Assembly: GCA_033816765.1 (NCBI GenBank)
Contig: CM066287.1
Location: forward strand, 5,766,001 to 5,830,000
DNA from: Nothopassalora personata
Taxonomy: Eukaryota > Ascomycota > Dothideomycetes > Mycosphaerellales > Mycosphaerellaceae
Direction: 5' to 3'
DNA: 64,000 bases
The position numbers and the translations under genes were made by a program. The notes below the pieces were generated by a model. That model worked only from the letters and a program-made list of their open reading frames with translations, was not told the origin of the DNA and ran no database searches. Within the stretch, counting starts at the first letter, position 1; each line of letters opens with the position of its first letter. Shown here one piece after another: positions 8,994 through 17,579 of this stretch.

Positions 8994-9040
8994 CACGTAT
9001 TCCGTCTCTTTGATGGCGGGTGCCTGGTTGATTCGAATGG

Positions 9041-9050
9041 ATCGAACTTA
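9041..9050 (-). promoter_or_regulatory. Self-priming primer-binding site of element 1
   Basis: Plus-strand ATCGAACTTA, one base inside the 5' LTR. Its complement TAAGTTCGAT lies within the LTR at 9099-9108, a 10-nt match. In Tf1-type elements the RNA 5' end pairs here and is cleaved to prime minus-strand synthesis. This predicts transcription start near 9108. Confidence 0.75.
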
Positions 9051-9051
9051 A

Positions 9052-9209
9052 TGTCACGGGTGAACGACGTGTACACTGAGGTTCTGTGTGGTATGCAATA
9101 AGTTCGATACAGAAGAAGGAGAAAACCGAGCGAAGCCCGGAACAAAGAAAACGGAGTCAGGTCCGCACGGGCTCAGCCCGTGCCAAGATGCAAGGGCTCG
9201 CCCCTTACA
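9052..9209 (-). repeat. 5' LTR of element 1
   Basis: 158 bp, matches 2500-2657. Followed by target duplicate ATATC (9210-9214). Should contain the promoter. Confidence 0.95.
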
Positions 9210-9214
9210 ATATC

Positions 9215-9228
9215 GAGTACTAGGGTAG
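9215..9228 (-). pseudogene. LINE sliver between elements 1 and 3
   Basis: A short piece of the LINE reverse transcriptase, trapped between the target duplication of element 1 and that of element 3 (GGTAG, 9224-9228). It supplies the residues leading into motif A. Confidence 0.7.
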
Positions 9229-9637
9229 TGTTATTATCTCGTTCTAGGGCTAGTCTTAAAAGAGAGATAAGTTAAGTCACGTAGCGGTATTATTCTTTAG
9301 AGAGGCTAAAGTAAGCTAAGCGAAGATGAATAATAGGAATAAGAGTTGTATTCCGATTAGTGAGATAGTAACATGAGTTGAACGCATTAGAACTATAAGG
9401 GTTTCTAGCGTTCCTAAATACAAAGGAGATAGAGCGTTTACTCTCCGTGCTCTCTATGCTCTCCATACTCTCTCGAGATTACCGAGATTAACGAGATTAA
9501 GGAGATCACTTTAGTTACTCTCTTAGTTCCTTAGTTTTATTCCTACGGGTGAGAGAGCACTTCTCGGGCGGAAGCGCCTACCAATTGTAGAGGTCTAATT
9601 AGTTAGCTTCCTTTAGCCCTAGATTAGAACCGTAACA
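9229..9637 (-). repeat. 3' LTR of element 3
   Basis: 409 bp, starts TGTTAT and ends AACA, followed inward by a pyrimidine run (CCATCCCCCTTTT), the polypurine tract complement. It differs from 17166-17574 only by transitions. Confidence 0.9.
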
Positions 9638-9712
9638 CCATCCCCCTTTTAGCCTAGCTCTGTCCTAGAGCTTTATAAGTTATGTTGTACTTCCTTTTCG
9701 TGTCTCGTAACG

Positions 9713-10276
9713 ATGTCTTCTTCCTCCTAATCCAAATCTACCGCTCGCCGTAAGAAGAAAGCCTAGTAGATCTTTCGTAACGGCGATACCGCGATGCGTC
9801 CGTGTAATTCTTATTAAAAGGAGGGCCGTGTGTGCAAGGTGCACATCTTATCTAGTCGCTGTTCCGAGTACTAGTAGCGGAATCTAAAGAGTTGTAATGC
9901 GAGGGTAACCGAGGGCAAGTAGAAGCGCTTATCGCTTTAGCGGAAGAAATTGTTATAGGAACTAGATACCGCGAAGAGGATTCTTAGTAAAAGATAGGAT
10001 GCCTTAATAGAAGCGTATACAAAGGAAATGCGCCTTCGTAAGCAATTAGATACGGTTAATTAGAAGGTTGCGGAGGGTCGTTCATTAGAAGATCGGTTGT
10101 TACTAGACGAGGATCTAGGGGCGTAGGAGTACGCTATAGTAGACGCGGATCCTAGTGCTCCTAATCTGTCCTTGTCTCCTTAGACCTAGAGTGCTGTCGA
10201 AGATCTTCCGGACGACTTCTAGCTTTCTCCTTCTAGCGAGACGGTACCGTCGGTAGCTTAGCCGTCTCCTTCGTAA
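9713..10276 (+). pseudogene. Antisense zinc-cluster-like gene of element 3, killed by RIP
   Basis: Plus-strand frame of 188 codons, opposite to gag-pol, between the 3' LTR and the chromodomain. I count 16 in-frame stops before the terminal TAA; all are TAG or TAA, none TGA, as expected if CAG/CAA (or TGG) codons were mutated. Two cysteine motifs are visible at residues 31-41 and 50-61. In both the second Cys position reads Tyr (TAT, TAC), a G-to-A change at TpG. The N-terminus is basic (STARRKKKA) and a charged helical stretch follows (residues about 85-120). Placement, orientation and motif arrangement match the antisense gene of element 1, though here no introns are needed. Confidence 0.65.
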
Positions 10277-10316
10277 GGGTATTTATTTATAAGTTATGTC
10301 CCTATTCTTATTAATC

Positions 10317-10390
10317 GGCTAGGTAGCTTAGTAGTAGAGCGCAAGCTGTCTATACTCTTAAGGTCGTAGGTTCGATTCCTACTCTAGTCG
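10317..10390 (+). other. tRNA-like sequence inside element 3
   Basis: 74 nt with a 7-bp acceptor stem allowing G-U pairs (GGCTAGG with TCTAGTC), an A-box-like TAGCTTAGTAGTAGAGC D arm, and a perfect T arm GTAGG-TTCGATT-CCTAC (B box). The anticodon arm is 19 nt and does not pair well, so I cannot assign an anticodon. It could be a RIP-damaged tRNA gene, a tRNA-derived SINE head or a captured tRNA. Confidence 0.45.
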
Positions 10391-10429
10391 TCCGTTTACT
10401 TAAAAGTTACTATGTCTTATAGTGTAGTT

Positions 10430-10845
10430 ACTTCTAAGCAAGCGCCGTTTTGATACTCCCGAATCTTCTACTAACAGTTTCGTAGGTTTTCTTTTAGTTC
10501 CTAGGTATTTTCTAATTCGTCGTATCCCTTCTATTTAATAAGGTATCGCTAACCCTTTTTATCTAGGATTTTTTCGACTTCAAATTCGTTTTCTGCTTCC
10601 GGCTCGAAATGGAAGCTCTCTTAGTAAGGTGTTCTAGCGTCTACGGGTTCTAGCTTAGAGATATAGAAGACTAGGTAGATTTTTGCGTTAGGTGGTAGTC
10701 GTAGTCGATAGTTAACTAGTCCTACGACTTTGTCGATTAAAAATGGTCCGACCTTAACGTGATCTAGTTTCTTAGTCTGTCTTCTTGTTCTTAAGTTTTT
10801 TATAAGGAGATAGACCTTATCTCCCTTTTTTAGTAGAGGTGCCAT
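10430..10845 (-). pseudogene. Integrase C-terminus and chromodomain remnant of element 3
   Basis: The minus strand encodes VYLLIKNLRTRRQTKKLDH...VGPF (integrase C-terminal GPY/F-like region, 10621-10845). Next comes a degraded chromodomain (EVEKILDKKG...KGYDELENT near 10440-10610), whose expected Trp and Gln codons are stops. The Trp losses are TGG to TAG, showing that the minus strand's G residues were also hit. Confidence 0.8.
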
Positions 10846-11938
10846 TTTTCTCGTGTCCTACCGTTATTAAGATAGTTTTCGTTATACATCTTCGATCGCC
10901 TTGCGTGTTTCTTTATGTACTTCCTTAAGAGTATCCGTCGTTACGATTACTCTCTCGGCCTGTAGATGGGATCTAGGTGTTCCGAATAGGTTAGGATCTT
11001 TACTAAAGTTCGCATAAAATAGCGTCGTTAAAGTTATCTCCGATTTGTAGTTGTTTAGTGCAATCTGCGCCATTAGTAGTAATGAAACCCAGTTGTCTTA
11101 TGCATAGTTAATGTAGTGTCGTAGGTATTGTTCTAGCGTTTAATTCATCCTTTCGGTTTGTCCGTCTATCTCCGGATAATATACTGTTAATAGCTTATAT
11201 TTAATTCCGATCGTTTCTATAAGCGTCTTCTAGTAGTTTAATGTAAATAGCTTGTCTCTGTCCGTTATAAACGCTTAAGGGAATCCATAGAATCGGATAA
11301 GTCTATCTAGTACGAGGTATCCGAGCTACTCTACATTATACGTTTCTAATGTAGGAATAAAGTATACGTATTTCGTAAGTCTATTAATCATAACTAGTAT
11401 TATGTCGTATGGTTGTTTCGTAACTTGATCTCTTAACGGTGGGAGTTTCGTAATAAAGTCTATTATAACTTCGTCCTATGGTTTCGTCGGTAGTGTCCTA
11501 AACTGTAGGTGACCGTATTTTACATGTCTCGTAGCCTTGTTTCGTTAGTAGTGTACGCATTGTTTAATGTAGCGTAACACCTTAAGTCTTATCTATAGAA
11601 AGGAGAAACTGCGCTGTATTAGGTCCATAGTTTTTGAAGTTCTAGGGTGTCTATGACACGGACAAGACAGCAACAGGGCGCAAACGTGTATTAGCCTTAG
11701 TATCGAGTAAGTTCTACGAAGAAGAGAAGTAAGAAGTCGCGAGAAGCGCGTGATAAGATCGGGCCCGAGGTCACGTGACACCGAAGTGCGTCTGTGCAAA
11801 GGTAAACCGTGACACCACCCCCCCTCTCAAACCGCCGTACGCCCTCGTACGCGTGAATCAATCGCAATGGGGTATATCCATCGCCATTACCCAATTCAAT
11901 CCAATCCAATGTATATCTTGCCGCAGCAAGCCTTAAGC

Positions 11939-12402
11939 GAAGACAGTATCACACCGCAGTGTGCCTTGTGTCCACCAACTGTATATCAAGCCTCAGCTTG
12001 CCTCAAGTTGTATCTGCGAAGACAGTATCACACCGCAGTGTGCCTTGTGTCCACCAACTGTATATCAAGCCTCAGCTTGCCTCAAGTTGTATCTGCGAAG
12101 ACAGTATCACACCGCAGTGTGCCTTGTGTCCACCAACTGTATATCAAGCCTCAGCTTGCCTCAAGTTGTATCTGCAAAGACAGTATCACACCGCAGTGTG
12201 CCTTGTGTCCACCAACTGTATATCAAGCCTCAGCTTGCCTCAAGTTGTATCTGCGAAGACAGTATCTTCGTTACGACGAAGAGAAACTAAGACTCTCTCT
12301 CTCGAAAAATACAAGCCTCAAGCGAAGACAGTATCACACCGCAGTGTGCCTTGTGTCCACCAACTGTATATCAAGCCTCAGCTTGCCTCAAGTTGTATCT
12401 GC
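11939..12402. repeat. 79-bp tandem repeat inside small element, copy B
   Basis: Same six-unit array as at 1164-1627, including the AAAGACAG variant unit and the truncated fifth unit. Confidence 0.9.
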
Positions 12403-12687
12403 GCTCCGCCGGTGCTCCTCTTGCTGACGAGCCTGCTCAGCACCATCTCGGCCCTGAGTCTCGTCTTGTGTCTCTTGCGCCATCTTGCGCAGTCGTTCTA
12501 CACCCTGGGTGTCGTCGAAATCCGGATTCCACTCTGACTCGTCTTCCACCTCACGTTGTCCTTCGGTTAGTGTGCCGTTCTGTCGTTGGCGCGCGTCGCG
12601 GAGGAACTTCTTCGTGAGTAGGTTAAGGTTCAGGTTGGGAATGAATTAGGATTCGTCTGCTCCGAGTGTCGTCTGGTTTGCGGCCAT
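12403..12687 (-). pseudogene. Remnant gag N-terminus of small element, copy B
   Basis: Same frame as 1628-1912: ATG at 12687-12685, a TAA at codon 14, then an open charged stretch. Confidence 0.55.
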
Positions 12688-12935
12688 TCGGACTCGGTGT
12701 CGCACGCGCGTTTCTGTGCACACGTGGTCGGGGTGATCGCTTGCGGCGATCGAGCGCGGTAGAACTTAATGACACGGACAAGACAGCAACAGGGCGCAAA
12801 CGTGTATTAGCCTTAGTATCGAGTAAGTTCTACGAAGAAGAGAAGTAAGAAGTCGCGAGAAGCGCGTGATAAGATCGGGCCCGAGGTCACGTGACACCGA
12901 AGTGCGTCTGTGCAAAGGTAAACCGTGACAGTCTA

Positions 12936-15900
12936 TAAGTTAGTCCGTCGTAATGTTGTCGTATGCATTCTTCTTCTCGATCCTTAGGTACTTAGTATTT
13001 TCCTTGCGATATAGGGAATTGTTCGTCCCTGTCGCCTAATATCCGTACGATGTTATTAAATTCTCTTATGTTAGCACTAAGACTTCCGTCGGGGTTCGTC
13101 TTTAATATCTTATGTTGTACTAGTTCTTTTCCTTCTATGTAGTCGCTTCTTCGGCTTAGCGCGTCGGCGCGGCTATTCTCTCTTCCTAGAGTATATTTAA
13201 TTTCGAACTTATACTGTCCTAGCAGCTCCGACTAGCGGGCTTACCTTCGGGTAAGTTCTTTCGTCGTTATGAAGTACGTAAGATTCTTATAGTTAGAAAG
13301 AATCGTTAACTTCGGTAGGCCCTCGACATATACTCTCTAATGTTACATAGTAGCAACAATAGCTAGAAGCTCTTTATTATAGATGTCGTAGTTCTGTTCT
13401 GCTGTAGTCATTTTCCGGGAGTAATAGGCTACTGGGTGTCTCTACCCATTATGTGTCTATGTTAAACACGCGCCTATTGCTATATTAGACGCATCGGTCT
13501 CGATGTAGACTTCCTTACTACTATCGAATAGTCGAAGCGTAGGGGCTAAAGCGCATTATTCCTTAAGTTTCTTAAATGCTTTAATCTGTTCCTTTCCCTA
13601 TTTCTAAGTAACGTCCTTTCTTATAAGCATCGTCATTAGTGCTGCTGTCTTTAAGTAGTCCTTAATGAATTTCCGGTTGTAGTTCGCTAGTCTAAGGAAT
13701 AATTGTACGTCCTTAACTGTTTTCGGTTCTAGCCATTCTCTAATTGACTGTGTCTTCGTAGGGTCGATCGTTATCCCTATAGTGCTAATAATAAAGCCTA
13801 GGAATTTAACTTCTTTCTTATAGAATTCGCATTTCTCGGGTGCCGTCTTAAATCCTAATTGCGTGAGTCGTTCGAAGACGTCCTAGACTTGTCTTATATG
13901 TTTCTATAGGGATCCTTTCGTATAGACTAGTATGTCATCTATGTAGGCGATAACGTATACGTCGAGTAGGTCTCTAAGTGTTTCGTTAACAAGGTCCTAG
14001 TAGGATGCGGGTGCGTTAGTTAATCCTATTAGTATAACTAAGAATTCGTAGAGTCCGTATCTTGTTCTAAAAGCGGTTTTCTATTCTTCTCCTTCTACTA
14101 TCCGTATAGCGTAGAAGGCATCTCGTAGGTCAATCTTCGTATACTAGTCCGATCCGGTTAATCTATCTTATGCTTCTTCGATGTTAGGTAGCGGGTATCG
14201 GTTCTTAATCGTGATCTCGTTTAACTTCCTATAGTCTTATACGAGTCGTAACTTCCTGTTTGCTTTTAGAACGAACATGCATAGAGTTCCTGCACTTAAG
14301 GTAGATCTTCTTATCTATCCTTTAGCTAGCTTCTCCTTTAGCTATTCTCGTAGGGTCTATAGCTCTTTCTTAGACATTTAATATAGGGGTCCCTATAGAG
14401 GCTCTTTCCCTAGCTAAATGTTGATCTTGTAATTCTATAGGCGGTACTTAGGTAAGGCGGTTTTGCCTCTTTCCTCTTTAAAGAGTCGCGACTACTTACG
14501 ATACTCCTTAGAAATACTTAACTCTAAGATGTTAGTATTCTTCGATAGTGCGTTACTTCTATTACTTCTAGTAACTTCGTAACCCGGCGGCCCTACGCTA
14601 GTGTCTGTCCCGGTCGAAGGTGGTTCTTCTATCCTTCTATTCGGCGTAAGCTATATCTCGTTTAGCTGTTTCCTTACCTTATCTACTAGTGAACGCTACT
14701 ACTACGTAGGCTAAATGTCGACAACGCAATCGTATTCCCTAAATGTAAGTACTCCTCTTCTCTAGTCAATTACTAGATTGTACTTTCTCAACTAAGGCAT
14801 ACCTAATACTATGTTATAACTAGCTATATTAGTAACATCTAAGGTAATATTCTCGTAGTGCTATTAGATAGCTAGTGGCAATGGTATCGTCTCCTATTCT
14901 ACGCTAGGTAACGATAATCCGTTTACCGCGATTAACTCGTAACCCCATTTCTTCTTTAGGGTAGCTAACCCGTTTCTTCTTATAAAAGACTCGGAGATAA
15001 AGTTCCCCGCTGCTTCTAAGTCGATTATGACACTAGTCTTGTGTCCGTTAACGATTGCTTATGTCTAGAAAACTATGTTTAATGTCGATGCGTAAGCCTA
15101 AGTATTGCATAACTCCCTCCGGTCGCTTATTTCCAGGGAGCTAATCCTTTTCCCGAATAGTATATAGTTCGCTATACTTCGTACCTAGAGGCTTCGGCTA
15201 GAATCTATAGCTCGTTGCCCTGTGTCCACACTTGTAGTCTGTTGCGTTCCTAGATCTTCTACGTTTCTAAGTAGAGTGCGCGTGCGTACTATACTATGTT
15301 GCGTAATTTATTCGATATAAATGTTCCTAACGGTGTAAGATATCCGGTTCCTATTATTCGGCTTCCTATCGGTAGTCGTTCTATAACGGTGGTTGCTAGA
15401 TTCTCGGTTGTTTCTATGAGTGGGTATCCCTAGGCTATACCTCGTAGGGTGTCGAGTATCTTATCGAACTTAATGGAATATAGCCTCCTTCGTCTACCTA
15501 TCTTAGGTAGGAATTCCTCGTGCCTTCTTTATAGGTAGATAATTATGTCGTACAGTTTTTTAGGTGTATCTACCGTAAAGGTAAGTTGTTCGTTGTCGTC
15601 GTTAGTGTCGCTCTCTTCTCCTTCGGAGGAATCTTCTTCGCTTAATTCTTCCGGATCCTGTTCTTCCTCGATAGTATCTAGCCCGGTGGTTTCTTAACTT
15701 TCTTCCTATAGTTCTAGTAACTATAATCCGTTCTATCCTAGGTCCTGATTTTCTTTATCGCTTCTATCTTCGTTAAAGTAGGATTTATCGATGTCCACTT
15801 CTCGGAGCGTAGCGTCTTGCCTATACGTCGCTCCTAGGGTTCCTCGTAGTTGCTAAGGCTAATACCCTACGCCTAACTTCGCGGCGTAGTAGATTTGACA

Positions 15901-17165
15901 CGAGTCTTAGTAATAGAATCGCTAATAAAGGCTTCCATAACTATTTCGAGACTTAGATTCGGTCTCGTAGTCGACTCTTTGTGTTATTATATTAAACTGT
16001 CGTGGTTGGTTCTTTGTATTAAATAGAATGATTACTATTTGCTGCCTATAGTATTCTCCTCGTCCTTCTAAGGGGTCTAGGAGAGGCGTCGTACTTCTAT
16101 TGCTAGCTCTCTCCTCTACTCTCCGAGTATAGTCGGTATCTCCTCAAGATCTAACGCTGCTCTTAGATTTACTAGTTCAGGGTTGCATTATATTAAACTG
16201 CTCGCGGCGCACTATATTTTTACCGCGGCAATCCCGCGCTATATAGCCTTCCTTACTACAGGTATAACATGTAAGTTTTCCTTTTCCTTTAAAGGGCTTT
16301 CCGTGGCCCCTACTCTTGTCGATCTTCCGTCCTCGTTAGGTAACGTCTAGTTCCATTGGCTATGGTCTATAGTAGGGCTAGCTTTGTCGTGAGAATTCTC
16401 CCTTCGCAACGTATCCTCCTAAGGGTCTACGGTCCGGAGCGTATCCTACTATTCCTCCTACTTTAGAGTCGTATTTCTTCTCCTAGTGTCGTTCCTAGAG
16501 CTAGTTATCGATGTTAATCGACGCCTTTATTAGCTCTTCGAGGTTAGTAATCCGTCCCCCGTGTCTTATTAACTCGTCCTTAACGGAGTCTTTAAGTCTA
16601 CGTCGGAACATAGTTATTAACGCCGTCTAGTCCCATCCGGTGATTTGTCCGTATTCTTCGAATTTAGCTACATACTCTAAAGTAGACGTCTTCTACTTTA
16701 GGTATTAAATGATTCGTATAGCCTATTAGACTTCGTTCGAGGTTCTAAAGATTGATTTTATCTTCTCTTTAAAAAGGGTGTAGCTCCTAAACATTCTAGT
16801 GGGGTCTAATCGTCCTATACCTTTAAGGTATTCCTTAAGGTAAGGTTTAATCTAGTTCTACGCACTTCCGCGAAGGTACGTAATGGCGAAGATAGTTCTT
16901 TTATTGGCATCGACTAGGTTGAACATAAGATACATATCTATCTAATTAATCTAGTCGTCGAACTTGGCCCTGTCTCTATAGAAGAGGTCTAGCTTAGTAG
17001 CCTTAACGTCGTTCTTCCTTAGAGTAGGCTCGTTATCGTTATTAGACTCATCGTTCTTCGTGGTGGTCTATTGTAGTAGCGCACGGCGGATGCTTTCTAC
17101 TTCGCTAGGGGCGGGTGTTCCCCTACTAGCTGCTTAAGTAGCGCTCATCCTAAGGGCGTTTAAAG
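12936..17165 (-). pseudogene. gag-pol remnant of element 3 (gag, protease, RT, RNase H, integrase start)
   Basis: The minus strand retains a YIDDILVY reverse transcriptase box near 13925-13950, RNase H and integrase zinc-domain traces toward 13000, and a gag zinc knuckle near 16210-16255 reading CYTCSKEGYIARDC. There the zinc-binding His is Tyr (CAT to TAT). Stops are abundant TAG/TAA and no usable frame of more than about 60 codons remains. Just inside the 5' LTR (about 17154-17165) the sequence reads GGGCGTTTAAAG. An 8-nt TTAAACGC match lies in the LTR near 17310, consistent with a RIP-damaged self-priming site. Confidence 0.8.
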
Positions 17166-17574
17166 TGTTATTGTCTTGTTCTAGGGCTAGTCTTAGAAGA
17201 GAGATAAGTTAAGTTACGTAGCGGTATTATTCTTTAGAGAGGCTAAAGTAAGCTAAGCGAAGATGAATGATAGGAATAAGAGTTATATTCCAATTAGTGA
17301 GATAGTAACATAAGTTAAACGCATTAGAACCATAAGGGTTTCTAGCGTTCCTAAATACAAAGGAGATAGAGCGTTTACTCTCCGTGCTCTCTATGCTCTC
17401 TATGCTCTCTCGAGATTACCGAGATTAACGAGATTAAGGAGATCACTTTAGTTGCTCTCTTAGTTCCTTAGTTTTATTCCTACGGGTGAGAGAGCACTTC
17501 TCGGGCGGAAGCGCCCACCAATTGTAGAGGTCTAATTAGTTAGCTTCCTTTAGCCCTAGATTAGAATCGTAATA
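17166..17574 (-). repeat. 5' LTR of element 3
   Basis: 409 bp, TGTTAT...AATA. The terminal CA has become TA. Followed by target duplicate GGTAG. Confidence 0.9.
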
Positions 17575-17579
17575 GGTAG

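Larger units (their letters stand above)
2500..9209 (-). mobile_element. Element 1: intact Ty3/gypsy chromovirus, 6710 bp
   Basis: Complete LTR retrotransposon in minus orientation. It has 158-bp LTRs that look identical (2500-2657 and 9052-9209), a perfect target duplication ATATC (2495-2499 and 9210-9214), a self-priming site, a polypurine tract and one uninterrupted gag-pol frame. Between the gag-pol stop and the 3' LTR lies about 1.35 kb holding an intron-containing gene on the opposite strand. Identical LTRs and the absence of RIP-type stops mean a very recent insertion, into the LINE 15 bp from the element 3 insertion. Confidence 0.96.
11654..12930 (-). mobile_element. Small non-autonomous LTR retroelement (TRIM-like), copy B
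   Basis: Same 1277-bp element as 879-2155, with LTRs 11654-11814 and 12770-12930, primer-site sequence at 12759-12768, 79-bp tandem repeats at 11939-12402 and gag remnant at 12403-12687. It is flanked by perfect GTCTA target duplications (11649-11653 and 12931-12935), so this copy is a genuine integration event into element 3's integrase region. Confidence 0.92.
10776..12931. repeat. Direct repeat copy B of 1-2156
   Basis: Second copy of the repeat. Here both flanks belong to element 3, and the small LTR element inside it has matching 5-bp target duplications (GTCTA at 11649-11653 and 12931-12935). This is therefore the copy with the original insertion structure, and copy A is the recombinant. 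Confidence 0.93.
9229..17574 (-). mobile_element. Element 3: old RIP-decayed chromovirus with a nested insertion
   Basis: LTR retrotransposon in minus orientation with 409-bp LTRs (9229-9637 and 17166-17574) and a perfect target duplication GGTAG (9224-9228 and 17575-17579). The small element at 11654-12930 is nested in it; without that insertion and its TSD it was about 7.06 kb. The LTRs differ at about 16 sites by eye, all transitions, mostly CA/TA or TG/TA. All reading frames are broken by TAG/TAA. Domain order (gag knuckle, protease, RT, RNase H, integrase, chromodomain) is still traceable. An antisense frame and a tRNA-like stretch lie before the 3' LTR. Confidence 0.92.
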
